The notes beneath the pieces are model-generated. The model searched no databases. It saw nothing but the letters and a program-made list of their open reading frames with translations, and was not told the DNA's origin. This document shows, piece after piece, positions 42,108 through 49,978 of a stretch of 64,000 nucleotides of DNA (position 1 is its first letter; the number at the start of each line of letters is the position of its first letter). The stretch is taken from the NCBI GenBank assembly GCA_023150375.1, contig JAKLLA010000010.1, forward strand, positions 1 through 64,000. The letters are read 5' to 3'. Origin of the DNA: Burkholderiaceae bacterium. Lineage in GTDB: Bacteria; Pseudomonadota; Gammaproteobacteria; Burkholderiales; Burkholderiaceae_C. The translations under genes and the position numbers were made by a program.

Positions 42108-43650
42108 GGCCGAGCGCGCCCTGCCGCGCCTCGAGCTGCGCGGCATCGGCAAGCAGTACCCCGCCGTCAAGGCCAACGACGGGGTGAACCTGTGCGTGGC
42201 GCCCGGGCAGATCCACGCGGTGCTGGGCGAGAACGGCGCGGGCAAGTCCACGCTGATGAAGATCATCTACGGCGCGGTCAAGCCCGACGAGGGCGAGATC
42301 CTCTGGGACGGCCGGCCGGTGCAGATCGCCAGCCCGGCGCAGGCGCGCCAGCTGGGCATCAGCATGGTCTACCAGCACTTCTCGCTGTTCGATACGCTCA
42401 CCGCGGCGGAGAACGTCTGGCTCGGGCTGGACAGGTCGCTCGGCCTGGCGCAGGTCACCGAGCGCATCCGCCAGGTGGCCGGCGAGTACGGGCTGGATGT
42501 GGACCCGCTGCGGCCGGTGCATTCGCTGTCGGTGGGCGAGCGCCAGCGCGTCGAGATCGTGCGCGCGCTGCTCACCGACCCCCAGCTGCTGATCCTGGAC
42601 GAGCCCACCTCGGTGCTCACCCCGCAGGCGGTGGAGCGCCTGTTCGTGACGCTGCGCCGGCTCAGTGCCGACGGCTGCGCCATCCTCTACATCAGCCACA
42701 AGCTCGACGAGATCCGCGACCTCTGCCACCACTGCACCGTGCTGCGCGCCGGGCGGGTCACCGGCGAGGTGGACCCGACGCGCGAGAGCAACGCCAGCCT
42801 GTCGCGGCTGATGATCGGCGCCGAGCCGCCGCAGCTGCAGCACCGTCCGGCCCGGCTGGGCGAGGTGGCGCTGCAGGTGCAGGGGCTCGACCTGCCCAAG
42901 GCCGACCCCTTCGGCACCACGCTGGCGGACATCGGCTTCGCGCTGCGCGGCGGCGAGATCCTCGGCGTCGCCGGGGTCTCCGGCAACGGCCAGCAGGAGC
43001 TGATGGCCGCGCTCTCCGGCGAGGACGCCCGCGCGCCGGCCGGCTCGATCCGCCTGTTCGGCCAGGACATCGCCGCCGCCTCGCCGCGGCGCCGGCGCCG
43101 GCTCGGGCTGCACTTCGTGCCGGAGGAGCGCCTGGGCCGCGGCGCGGTGCCCACGCTGTCGCTGGCGCACAACCTGCTGCTCACCCGCACCGAGGGCGTG
43201 GGGGCCGGCGGCTGGCTGCGCATGGGGGCGATCGAGGCGCAGGCGGCGCGCCTGATCGAGCGCTTCAAGGTCAAGGCCGGCGGCCCGGGGGCGGCGGCCA
43301 AGTCGCTGTCGGGCGGCAACCTGCAGAAGTTCATCGTCGGCCGCGAGATCGACGCCCAGCCGAAGCTGCTCATCGTCAGCCAGCCCACCTGGGGCGTGGA
43401 CGTGGGCGCGGCCGCGCAGATCCGCGCCGAGCTGCTGGCGCTGCGCGACGCCGGCTGTGCGCTGCTGGTGGTCAGCGAGGAGCTCGAGGAGCTCTTCGAG
43501 ATCTGCGACCGGCTGGTGGTGATCGCGCAGGGCCGGCTGTCGCCGTCCATCGACACCCGCGCGGCGAGCATCGAGCAGATCGGCATCTGGATGTCCGGGC
43601 TGTGGGACGAGCCGACGCGGCAGGCCGAGCCGGCCACCGCCGCCGGCTGA
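42085..43650 (+). CDS. Purine/nucleoside ABC transporter ATPase (two ABC domains)
   Basis: This 521-residue ATPase has tandem ABC cassettes, as in the BMP-family nucleoside transporters (NupO/YufO type). The first cassette has Walker A GENGAGKST at 48-56, signature SVGERQRVEIVRALL and Walker B LLILDEPTSVL. The second has the degenerate A loop GVSGNGQQELM, signature LSGGNLQKFIVGREI and SQPTWGVDVGA. ATG 42085 has GGAG 8 bases upstream and lies inside guaD in another frame. It works with the two permeases and the lipoprotein that follow. Confidence 0.92.
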   Translation: MSLDKSAEAERALPRLELRGIGKQYPAVKANDGVNLCVAPGQIHAVLGENGAGKSTLMKIIYGAVKPDEGEILWDGRPVQIASPAQARQLGISMVYQHFSLFDTLTAAENVWLGLDRSLGLAQVTERIRQVAGEYGLDVDPLRPVHSLSVGERQRVEIVRALLTDPQLLILDEPTSVLTPQAVERLFVTLRRLSADGCAILYISHKLDEIRDLCHHCTVLRAGRVTGEVDPTRESNASLSRLMIGAEPPQLQHRPARLGEVALQVQGLDLPKADPFGTTLADIGFALRGGEILGVAGVSGNGQQELMAALSGEDARAPAGSIRLFGQDIAAASPRRRRRLGLHFVPEERLGRGAVPTLSLAHNLLLTRTEGVGAGGWLRMGAIEAQAARLIERFKVKAGGPGAAAKSLSGGNLQKFIVGREIDAQPKLLIVSQPTWGVDVGAAAQIRAELLALRDAGCALLVVSEELEELFEICDRLVVIAQGRLSPSIDTRAASIEQIGIWMSGLWDEPTRQAEPATAAG

Positions 43651-43668
43651 GGGAAGGGCCAAGCTGCC

Positions 43669-44730
43669 ATGTTGAAACTCGAGTTGCGGCCGCAGCCTTC
43701 GAAGGCGATGTCGCTGCTGTCGCCGTTGATCGCACTGGTGCTGACCGTGCTGATCGGCACCGTGCTGTTCTCGGCGCTGGGCAAGGACCCGGTGCAGGCG
43801 CTGCAGGTCTTCTTCGTCGAGCCGGTGAAGAACGGCTACGCGCTGTCCGAGCTGACCGTCAAGGCGGTGCCGCTGGTGCTGATCGCCCTGGGGCTGGCGC
43901 TGTGCTTCCGCTCCAACCTCTGGAACATCGGCGCGGAGGGGCAGTTCATCCTCGGCGCGCTGGCCGGCGGCTGGGTGGCGATGCAGGCCGATGCGCAGAC
44001 CTCGCGCGGCATCGTCGCGCTGATCCTGCTGGCCGGGGTGCTGGGCGGCATGTGCTGGGCGGTGCTGGTGGCGCTGCTGCGCGACCGCTTCAACGCCAAC
44101 GAGATCCTGGTCAGCCTGATGCTGGTGTATGTCGCCGACATGCTGCTGAACTGGCTGGTCTACGGGCCCTGGAAGGATCCGCAGGGCTACAACTTCCCGC
44201 AGACCATCACCTTCCTGTCGTCCACCAGGATTCCCAGGCTGGTGGAGGGCTGGCGCATGAACATCGGCGTGCTGGTGGCGCTGGCGGCGGTGGTGGCCTT
44301 CACGCTCTTCCTGTTCCGCACCTACCGGGGCTTCGCGCTGCAGGTCGGCGGGCTGGCACCGGCGGCGGCCCGCTATGCCGGCTTCTCGTCGCGCACGGCG
44401 CTGTGGACCGCGCTGCTGGTTTCCGGCGGCATGGCCGGCCTGGCCGGGGCGCTCGAGGCGGCCGGCCCGCTCGGGCAGCTCACGCCGCATGTGCCGGTGG
44501 GCTACGGCTTCGCGGCGATCATCGTCGCCTTCGTCGGCCGGCTGCATCCGGTGGGCATCGTCTTCTCGGCGCTGCTGATGAGCATGTTCTACATCGGCGG
44601 CGAGCTGGCGCAGTCGCGCCTGGGCCTGCCCAAGTCGCTCACCGGCGTGTTCCAGGGGTTGCTGCTGTTCTCGCTGCTGGCCTGCGACACGCTGATCGCC
44701 TACCGCATCCGCTGGAGCCGGACGTCATGA
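43669..44730 (+). CDS. Purine/nucleoside ABC transporter permease 1
   Basis: This 353-residue BPD_transp_2-type inner-membrane permease has about nine to ten hydrophobic segments (SPLIALVLTVLIGTVLFSAL, AVPLVLIALGLALCFRSNLW, IVALILLAGVLGGMCWAVLV). The EGQFILGALAGG and FGFAAIIVAFVGRL-type segments match the NupP/YufP family. It partners with the next gene to form the channel for a purine or nucleoside. Starts 18 bases after the ATPase and overlaps the next gene by 4 bases. Confidence 0.9.
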   Translation: MLKLELRPQPSKAMSLLSPLIALVLTVLIGTVLFSALGKDPVQALQVFFVEPVKNGYALSELTVKAVPLVLIALGLALCFRSNLWNIGAEGQFILGALAGGWVAMQADAQTSRGIVALILLAGVLGGMCWAVLVALLRDRFNANEILVSLMLVYVADMLLNWLVYGPWKDPQGYNFPQTITFLSSTRIPRLVEGWRMNIGVLVALAAVVAFTLFLFRTYRGFALQVGGLAPAAARYAGFSSRTALWTALLVSGGMAGLAGALEAAGPLGQLTPHVPVGYGFAAIIVAFVGRLHPVGIVFSALLMSMFYIGGELAQSRLGLPKSLTGVFQGLLLFSLLACDTLIAYRIRWSRTS

Positions 44731-45647
44731 ACGAGATCGCGCTGCTGCTGGCCGCCACCCTGAGCGCGGGCACCGTGCTGGCGATCGCCGCGCTGGGGCT
44801 GCTGCTCAACGAACGGGCCGGCATCGTCAACCTCGGCGCCGAGGGCATGATGCTGGTGGCCGCCATCGCCGGCTTCGCCACCGCGGTGCACACCGGCAGC
44901 GACCTGCTGGCCTTCGCTGCGGGCGCCGGTGCCGGCGCGGCGATGGCCGCGGCCTTCGGCGGGCTGGTGATCTGGCTGAACACCAATCAGTACGCCACCG
45001 GCCTGGCGCTGAGCCTGTTCGGCGGCGGCTTCTCGGCTTTCGTGGGCATCGCCTACACGCAGGAGAAGCTGGCCGAGCGGGTGCAGTACGCCCTGCCCGT
45101 CCTGGCCGACCTTCCCTTCGTCGGCCCGGCGCTGTTCCGGCAGCATCCGATGGTCTATGTCGCGATGGCGCTGGCCGCGGCGCTGGCCTGGTTCCTGTAC
45201 CGATCGCGCGCCGGGCTGGTGCTGCGCGCGGTGGGCGAGTCGCCCGAATCCGCGCATGCGCTGGGCTACCCGGTGCGGCGCATCCGCCTGGCCGCGGTGA
45301 TGGCCGGCGGGGCGCTCTGCGGACTGGCCGGGGCCTACCTGTCCGTCATCTACACCCCGCTGTGGGTGGAGGGCATGACGGCCGGCAAGGGCTGGATCGC
45401 GCTGGCCCTGACCACCTTCGCCACCTGGCGCCCGGCACGCGTCCTGCTTGGCGCCTACCTGTTCGGCGGCGTGACGATGCTGCAGTTCCACCTGCAGGGC
45501 GAGGGGGTGCAGATCGCCAGCCAGTTCCTGACCATGCTGCCCTATCTCGCCACCATCGTGGTGCTGGTGCTGATCTCGCGCAACCCGGCGTGGATCCGCG
45601 CCAACATGCCGGCGTCGATCGGCAGGCCCTTCCACCCCGGCGGCTGA
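44727..45647 (+). CDS. Purine/nucleoside ABC transporter permease 2
   Basis: This 306-residue BPD_transp_2-type permease is related to NupQ/YufQ. The N-terminus LLLAATLSAGTVLAIAALGL is followed by the family segment ERAGIVNLGAEGMMLVAAIA. LYRSRAGLVLRAVGESPESA is the cytoplasmic EAA-like coupling loop, and later helices include AAVMAGGALCGLAGAYLSVI. ATG 44727 overlaps the stop of permease 1 (ATGA). It is followed by a 122-base spacer with a strong hairpin before the lipoprotein gene. Confidence 0.9.
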   Translation: MNEIALLLAATLSAGTVLAIAALGLLLNERAGIVNLGAEGMMLVAAIAGFATAVHTGSDLLAFAAGAGAGAAMAAAFGGLVIWLNTNQYATGLALSLFGGGFSAFVGIAYTQEKLAERVQYALPVLADLPFVGPALFRQHPMVYVAMALAAALAWFLYRSRAGLVLRAVGESPESAHALGYPVRRIRLAAVMAGGALCGLAGAYLSVIYTPLWVEGMTAGKGWIALALTTFATWRPARVLLGAYLFGGVTMLQFHLQGEGVQIASQFLTMLPYLATIVVLVLISRNPAWIRANMPASIGRPFHPGG

Positions 45648-45686
45648 GTGGCTGCCCATAATGACCCGCTTCGACCCGCTTGCCCG

Positions 45687-45714
45687 GCCCGGTGTGAGGG
45701 TTCTCACGCCGGGC
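45687..45714 (+). other. 12-bp stem-loop between permease 2 and the BMP lipoprotein gene
   Basis: The left arm is GCCCGGTGTGAG (45687-45698), the loop GGTT, and the right arm CTCACGCCGGGC (45703-45714); one G-U pair interrupts an otherwise perfect stem. No U-tract follows, so a complete terminator is unlikely. It may stabilise the upstream mRNA end or reduce read-through so that the binding protein is expressed separately. Confidence 0.7.
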
Positions 45715-45769
45715 GGTGCCGAATCTTCTCTGCCCTGTGACGTTCTCCATCCCTGACCAAGGAGTTCCC

Positions 45770-46933
45770 ATGACCCTGATCGCCAAACGTGCGTTGCTCA
45801 AGCTCTCCGGTGGCGCCGCGCTGGCCGCCGTGGCCGTGCTGGCCGGCTGCGGCAAGAAGGACGAAGCGCCGGCGGCCCCCGCCGCAGCGCCCGCATCGGC
45901 CGAAGCTTCGGCTGCGGCCAAGCCCGAGCCGCTGAAGGTGGCCTTCGCCTACGTCGGCCCGGTGGGCGACGCCGGCTGGACCTTCGCCCACGACAACGCC
46001 CGCAAGGCCGTGCAGGCCGAGTTCGGCGACCGCATCGTCACCACCTTCGTCGAGAACGTGCCCGAGTCGGCCGACGCCGAGCGCGTCATGCGCGACCTGG
46101 TGGGCCAGGGCAACAAGCTGATCTTCGGCACCACCTTCGGCTACATGGAGCCGATGCTCAAGGTCGCGGCCGACCACGCGGACGTGCGCTTCGAGCATGC
46201 CACCGGCTACAAGACGGCCGCCAACATGCGCACCTACGACAGCCGCACCTACGAGGGCGCCTACATGGCCGGCGTGATCGCCGGCAAGATGACCAAGTCC
46301 AACGTGCTGGGCGTGGTCGGCTCGATCCCCATTCCCGAGGTGATCCGCAACATCAACAGCTTCACGCTGGGTGCGCAGAGCGTGAATCCGAAGGTGAAGA
46401 CCAAGGTGGTCTGGGTCAACAAGTGGTTCGATCCGCCCAAGGAAGGCGAGGGTGCGGCCAGCCTGATCTCCGGCGGCGCGGACGTGCTGTTCCAGAACAC
46501 CGACTCCAGCGCCGTGCTGCAGAAGGCCGAGGAGAAGGGCAAGTACGCCTTCGGCTGGGATTCGGACATGAGCAAGTTCGGCCCCAAGGCGCACCTGGCC
46601 TCGGCGGTGATCAACTGGACGCCGTACTACAGCAAGGCGGTCAAGGAAGCGCTGGACGGCAGCTGGAGCACCGGCAGCCAGTGGTGGGGAGTCAAGGAGG
46701 GCGCGATCGACCTGGTGTCGATCTCCGACGCCGTGCCCGCCGAAACGCGCGAGCAGCTCGACAAGATCAAGGCCGGTCTGAAGGACGGCAGCTTCGTGAT
46801 CTGGAAGGGTCCGATCGTCGGCCAGGACGGCAAGGAAGTGTTGGCCAAGGATGCCGTCGCCGACGACAAGTTCCTGGGCGGCATCAACTTCTACGTCAAG
46901 GGCGTCGAAGGCAAGGTTCCCAGCGGCAAGTGA
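45770..46933 (+). CDS. BMP-family (purine nucleoside) substrate-binding lipoprotein
   Basis: This 387-residue lipoprotein has the signal ALLKLSGGAALAAVAVLAGC with lipobox Cys27 and an Ala/Pro-rich linker. The BMP/PnrA fold shows VAFAYVGPVGDAGWTFAHD, the segment FGTTFGYMEPMLKVAADH, and ADVLFQNTDSSAVLQKAEE. Members bind purine nucleosides or related bases in the periplasm and hand them to the permeases upstream. ATG 45770 follows AAGGAG with a 6-base spacer. Adjacent guaD and xdh genes favour guanine, guanosine or another purine as ligand; the exact ligand is not proven. Confidence 0.92.
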   Translation: MTLIAKRALLKLSGGAALAAVAVLAGCGKKDEAPAAPAAAPASAEASAAAKPEPLKVAFAYVGPVGDAGWTFAHDNARKAVQAEFGDRIVTTFVENVPESADAERVMRDLVGQGNKLIFGTTFGYMEPMLKVAADHADVRFEHATGYKTAANMRTYDSRTYEGAYMAGVIAGKMTKSNVLGVVGSIPIPEVIRNINSFTLGAQSVNPKVKTKVVWVNKWFDPPKEGEGAASLISGGADVLFQNTDSSAVLQKAEEKGKYAFGWDSDMSKFGPKAHLASAVINWTPYYSKAVKEALDGSWSTGSQWWGVKEGAIDLVSISDAVPAETREQLDKIKAGLKDGSFVIWKGPIVGQDGKEVLAKDAVADDKFLGGINFYVKGVEGKVPSGK

Positions 46934-46943
46934 GCCCGCGCCT

Positions 46944-46964
46944 CCCCGCCCGGCAAGGGCGGGG
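46944..46964 (+). terminator. Hairpin after the BMP lipoprotein gene
   Basis: CCCCGCCC (46944-46951) pairs with GGGCGGGG (46957-46964) around a 5-base loop, 10 bases after the stop. It is followed by GAAAGA rather than U residues. A second, larger stem (AGCCCGC 46970-46976 with GCGGGCT 47002-47008, then TTTT) lies just downstream and may finish termination. Confidence 0.5.
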
Positions 46965-46994
46965 GAAAGAGCCCGCAGTGTGGCGCGCTTGCGC

Positions 46995-47000
46995 TATACT
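46995..47000 (+). promoter_or_regulatory. Candidate -10 box of the rplM-rpsI operon
   Basis: TATACT (5 of 6 to consensus) lies 145 bases before rplM, leaving a long 5' leader. No clear -35 is seen at 16-18 bp. In E. coli this operon is reported to be autoregulated by L13 through its leader; whether that applies here is not known. Confidence 0.35.
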
Positions 47001-47145
47001 CGCGGGCTTTTCCGTCTTTGGCTGCACGGGAAAGAGCGTGACTCGCCCGCGAGGCACGCGTGCCGGATGCCCGAGAGGCCGCCCTTCATAAGCGGCGCCG
47101 ACGGTGACGGCTGCAGCCGCAAACCCCGCAAAAGAAAGTTTTGCC

Positions 47146-47574
47146 ATGAAGACCTTCAGCGCCAAGCCGGCCGAGGTCGTGCATGAGTGGTTTGTGATTG
47201 ACGCAACGGACAAGGTTCTCGGACGGGTGGCCAGCGAAGTCGCCCTCCGCCTGCGCGGCAAGCACAAGGCCATTTACACGCCTCACGTGGACACCGGTGA
47301 CTTCATCGTCATCGTCAACGCGGACAAGATCCGTGTCACGGGCAACAAGGCCGAAGACAAGGTGTACTACCGCCACACCGGTTACCCGGGCGGCATCCGT
47401 GCCACCAAGTTCAAGGACATGCAAGCCAAGCACCCGGGCCGTGCCCTGGAGAAGGCCGTCAAGGGCATGCTGCCCAAGGGTCCGCTGGGCTACGCGATGA
47501 TCAAGAAGCTGAAGGTCTACGCCGGTGCCGAGCACCCGCACACCGCTCAGCAGCCCAAGACGCTGGACATCTAA
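47146..47574 (+). CDS. rplM: Ribosomal protein uL13
   Basis: This 142-residue ribosomal large-subunit protein has exactly the standard length. Recognisable blocks are [51 protein letters not shown] and [20 protein letters not shown]. The ATG at 47146 gives the conserved MKTFSAK start used by betaproteobacterial L13; AAAGAAAG about 8 bases upstream is the ribosome site. It binds 23S rRNA early in 50S assembly. It is cotranscribed with rpsI, which begins 10 bases later. Confidence 0.98.
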   Translation: MKTFSAKPAEVVHEWFVIDATDKVLGRVASEVALRLRGKHKAIYTPHVDTGDFIVIVNADKIRVTGNKAEDKVYYRHTGYPGGIRATKFKDMQAKHPGRALEKAVKGMLPKGPLGYAMIKKLKVYAGAEHPHTAQQPKTLDI

Positions 47575-47583
47575 GGAACGGCC

Positions 47584-47976
47584 ATGATCGGTGATTGGAA
47601 CTACGGCACGGGCCGCCGCAAGTCGTCGGTGGCGCGGGTCTTCATCAAGAAGGGCACGGGCCAGATCAAGGTCAACGGCAAGCCGCTGGAGCAGTACTTC
47701 GGCCGCCAGACCTCGATCATGATCGTCAAGCAGCCGCTGGTGCTGACCAACAATGTCGAGGCCTTCGACATCCAGGTCAACGTGCACGGTGGCGGTGAGT
47801 CCGGCCAGGCCGGCGCGGTGCGCCACGGCGTGACCCGCGCGCTGATCGACTACGACGCGGCGCTCAAGCCGGAGCTGAGCAATGCCGGCTTCGTGACCCG
47901 CGACGCGCGCGAAGTGGAGCGCAAGAAGGTCGGTCTGCACGGCGCGCGTCGCCGCAAGCAGTTCAGCAAGCGCTGA
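47584..47976 (+). CDS. rpsI: Ribosomal protein uS9
   Basis: This 130-residue small-subunit protein has the signature block [20 protein letters not shown] near the N-terminus, [20 protein letters not shown] in the middle and the conserved C-terminal tail RRKQFSKR, whose last Arg reaches the P-site tRNA. Length equals the family norm. It is the second gene of the rplM-rpsI operon, and a hairpin follows 43 bases after its stop. Confidence 0.98.
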   Translation: MIGDWNYGTGRRKSSVARVFIKKGTGQIKVNGKPLEQYFGRQTSIMIVKQPLVLTNNVEAFDIQVNVHGGGESGQAGAVRHGVTRALIDYDAALKPELSNAGFVTRDAREVERKKVGLHGARRRKQFSKR

Positions 47977-48019
47977 TCCTGCCTGGGGCCCCGCCGCGCG
48001 CGTGGGGCCTGCAGTCTGC

Positions 48020-48054
48020 AAAGCCGGTGCCCCTGGGTGCCGGCTTTGTCGTTT
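48020..48054 (+). terminator. Rho-independent terminator after rpsI
   Basis: AAAGCCGG (48020-48027) pairs with CCGGCTTT (48040-48047) around a 12-base loop; the T-containing stretch GTCGTTTC follows. It stands between the ribosomal operon and the DUF6776-like gene. Confidence 0.65.
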
Positions 48055-48193
48055 CAGGAGCGCCTTGCGCACCGCCTCGGGCGGTCCGCATCTGCGCGAC
48101 ATCAGACCCGGCGCGCCGTGCATCGTGTATGGTGCGCGCCTTGACTCATACGGGCGCGGCCGGCCGGGCGCGCCTCGCTGGACTCGGGATCGC

Positions 48194-48910
48194 ATGCGTT
48201 GGAAGTTGTTACGTCGCCGCCTGTCGGTGAGCGCCCCCCGTGTGACGGTGCGCAGCCGGTTGCCCTGGCCGCTGCGCTGGATCGCTTTCGCGCTGGTGCT
48301 GGGTTTCTCCGGGGCGCTGTCGCTCTGGGCCTTCGAGTTCGGCCGTGACATCGCCGGCCTGGATCGCAATGCACAGGAGGAACTCGTCCAGCTCCGCGAG
48401 GAACTGGCCCGGCTGCGCGGCGAGCATGAACGCGCCGTGTCGATTGCCAATTCCGCCGAAAGCCTGCTGAAGACCGAGCGTGTCGCCCAGGAAAGCCTGG
48501 CGGCCCGCGTGAAGGCGCTGGAGGCCGAGAACCTGGCCCTGACGCGTGACCTGGGCTTCTTCGAGAAGCTGATGCCCTCTGGCGGAGGCGGCAACCGCAG
48601 CATGTCGCTGCGCGGCCTGCAGGCGACCCCGGAAGGGGCCGGCAAGCTGCGCTACCAGGCGCTGCTGACCGCTTCCGCGGGGCGTGCCACCGGCTTCGTC
48701 GGCCGCTACGAGGTGCAGCTCAGCGGCACGCTGGAAGGGCGCAACTGGAGTCTGCGCAGCAACGACCCGGCCCTTAGCGTAAATCTCAAACAGTATCAAC
48801 GCCTGGAAGGCGTGATCGACCACCCTGCTGCAGCCATGGTAAAACAGCTGGAAATCCGGGTGCTCGACGGCAGCGGCAAGGTGCAGGCCAGCGAGGTGGT
48901 GCGGCTGTGA
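48194..48910 (+). CDS. DUF6776-like membrane-anchored coiled-coil protein
   Basis: This 238-residue protein has a short basic cytoplasmic head, one membrane helix at about 29-49 (WIAFALVLGFSGALSLWAFE), a coiled coil at about 57-125 (QEELVQLREELARLRGEHE, ARVKALEAENLALTRDL) and a periplasmic beta-rich domain (YQALLTASAGRATGFVGRY, LEIRVLDGSGKVQASEVV). This matches the DUF6776 family found beside bactofilin genes in betaproteobacteria. The ATG at 48194 is chosen just ahead of the basic head. A role in cell-envelope organisation with the bactofilin is suggested by gene order only. Confidence 0.8.
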   Translation: MRWKLLRRRLSVSAPRVTVRSRLPWPLRWIAFALVLGFSGALSLWAFEFGRDIAGLDRNAQEELVQLREELARLRGEHERAVSIANSAESLLKTERVAQESLAARVKALEAENLALTRDLGFFEKLMPSGGGGNRSMSLRGLQATPEGAGKLRYQALLTASAGRATGFVGRYEVQLSGTLEGRNWSLRSNDPALSVNLKQYQRLEGVIDHPAAAMVKQLEIRVLDGSGKVQASEVVRL

Positions 48911-49012
48911 GCCGACCTCGCGGCATGCTGCTGTCCGACGAGCCCTTCGGCGTGCCGATCCTGCGGACCGGCGCCCCCGACCTCCTTCGTTCAACCTCAG
49001 GAAGCTCTTGTC

Positions 49013-49432
49013 ATGTTCGGATCGTCCAAGAAACAGCCCTCCATACGCAGCCTCATCGGTGAGGGCACGGTCGTGCAGGGCACCCTGCGCTTCAGCGACG
49101 GTCTGCGCATCGACGGCGAGGTGCAGGGCGACGTGGAGGCCAATCCGGACGACACCAGCATCCTGGTGATCAGCGACAAAGCCAAGGTCGTCGGTACGGT
49201 GAAGGCCGGGCATGTCATCATCAACGGTACGGTGATCGGTCCGGTGGAATCCAACCATCTGCTCGAGCTGCAGCCGAAGGCGCGCATCCAGGGGGACGTG
49301 CGCTACGAGGCGCTGGAAATGCACCAGGGGGCCACCATCGAGGGGGCCCTGCAGCGCATCACCTCGGCGGCCGTGGCGGTGGAGGACAAGCCCCCTCTGA
49401 AGCTGCTGGCGGCTGCCAACGAGAAGAAGTGA
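49013..49432 (+). CDS. Bactofilin (polymer-forming cytoskeletal protein)
   Basis: This 139-residue protein has a central bactofilin beta-helix: IRSLIGEGTVVQGTLRFSDG, LRIDGEVQGDVEANPD, VVGTVKAGHVIINGTVIGPV and LELQPKARIQGDVRYEALEM, each rung about 17 residues. Short N- and C-terminal tails are disordered, as usual. Bactofilins assemble nucleotide-free filaments on the inner membrane and position envelope enzymes. AGGAAG lies 9 bases before the ATG. It is 102 bases after the DUF6776-like gene, with which it is commonly paired. Confidence 0.93.
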   Translation: MFGSSKKQPSIRSLIGEGTVVQGTLRFSDGLRIDGEVQGDVEANPDDTSILVISDKAKVVGTVKAGHVIINGTVIGPVESNHLLELQPKARIQGDVRYEALEMHQGATIEGALQRITSAAVAVEDKPPLKLLAAANEKK

Positions 49433-49515
49433 TCCCGGCCGGGCGGGACGGCCGCCTCCGGGCGGCCTGCCCCCAGCCGATCATCTGACCTGTCCCTGCG
49501 CTTGAGGAGTTGCAC

Positions 49516-49881
49516 ATGAGTGCCGTCGCACAAGATATCGTCACCGAAATGCCCGCCCCGATTCTCTTCACCGACAGTGCCGCGGCGAAGGTGGCCGATC
49601 TGGTGGCCGAGGAAGGCAACCCCGACCTCAAGCTGCGCGTCTTCGTGCAGGGCGGCGGCTGCTCGGGCTTCCAGTACGGCTTCACCTTCGACGAAATCGT
49701 CAACGAGGACGACACGCAGATGAGCAAGAACGGGGTCACCCTGCTCATCGACGCGATGAGCCTGCAGTACCTCGTGGGTGCGGAGATCGACTACAAGGAA
49801 GACCTGCAGGGTGCGCAGTTCGTGATCAAGAATCCGAACGCCACCACCACCTGCGGCTGCGGTTCGAGCTTCTCGGCCTGA
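49516..49881 (+). CDS. erpA: A-type iron-sulfur cluster insertion protein
   Basis: This 121-residue A-type carrier delivers Fe-S clusters to apo-enzymes. The three ligand cysteines are present: Cys49 in [14 protein letters not shown] and Cys113/Cys115 in [12 protein letters not shown] 49516 follows GAGGAG with a 6-base spacer. The block [19 protein letters not shown] is typical of ErpA in Burkholderiales. It may help mature the Fe-S subunit of the nearby xanthine dehydrogenase, although ErpA serves many targets. Confidence 0.95.
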   Translation: MSAVAQDIVTEMPAPILFTDSAAAKVADLVAEEGNPDLKLRVFVQGGGCSGFQYGFTFDEIVNEDDTQMSKNGVTLLIDAMSLQYLVGAEIDYKEDLQGAQFVIKNPNATTTCGCGSSFSA

Positions 49882-49932
49882 GTCGCTCCCCTGCTTCCTC
49901 ACGCTGCGGTCCGGCCGCGGTGGGGAGCCGAT

Positions 49933-49964
49933 GACACAGCCGCCTGCGGGCGGCTGTGTCGTTT
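49933..49964. terminator. Strong terminator between convergent erpA and anmK
   Basis: The perfect 12-bp stem GACACAGCCGCC / GGCGGCTGTGTC (49933-49944, 49949-49960) has loop TGCG and is followed by GTTTC on the plus strand. It lies 51 bases after erpA and 15 bases past the anmK stop, and could serve both directions. Confidence 0.8.
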
Positions 49965-49978
49965 CGGGCCAGCCCGAA

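Noticed and set aside
42192-44726. Upstream extension of the permease 2 frame back through the ATPase and permease 1
   Set aside because: Composition is a frame-shifted shadow; the conserved permease starts at ATG 44727 overlapping the preceding stop.
47995-48193. Possible longer N-terminus of the DUF6776-like protein from 48002
   Set aside because: The stretch includes the rpsI terminator hairpin and lacks conservation; ATG 48194 precedes the basic head and membrane helix.
48911-49012. Possible small gene between the DUF6776-like and bactofilin genes
   Set aside because: No frame with a ribosome site and a plausible protein; only the bactofilin leader is seen.
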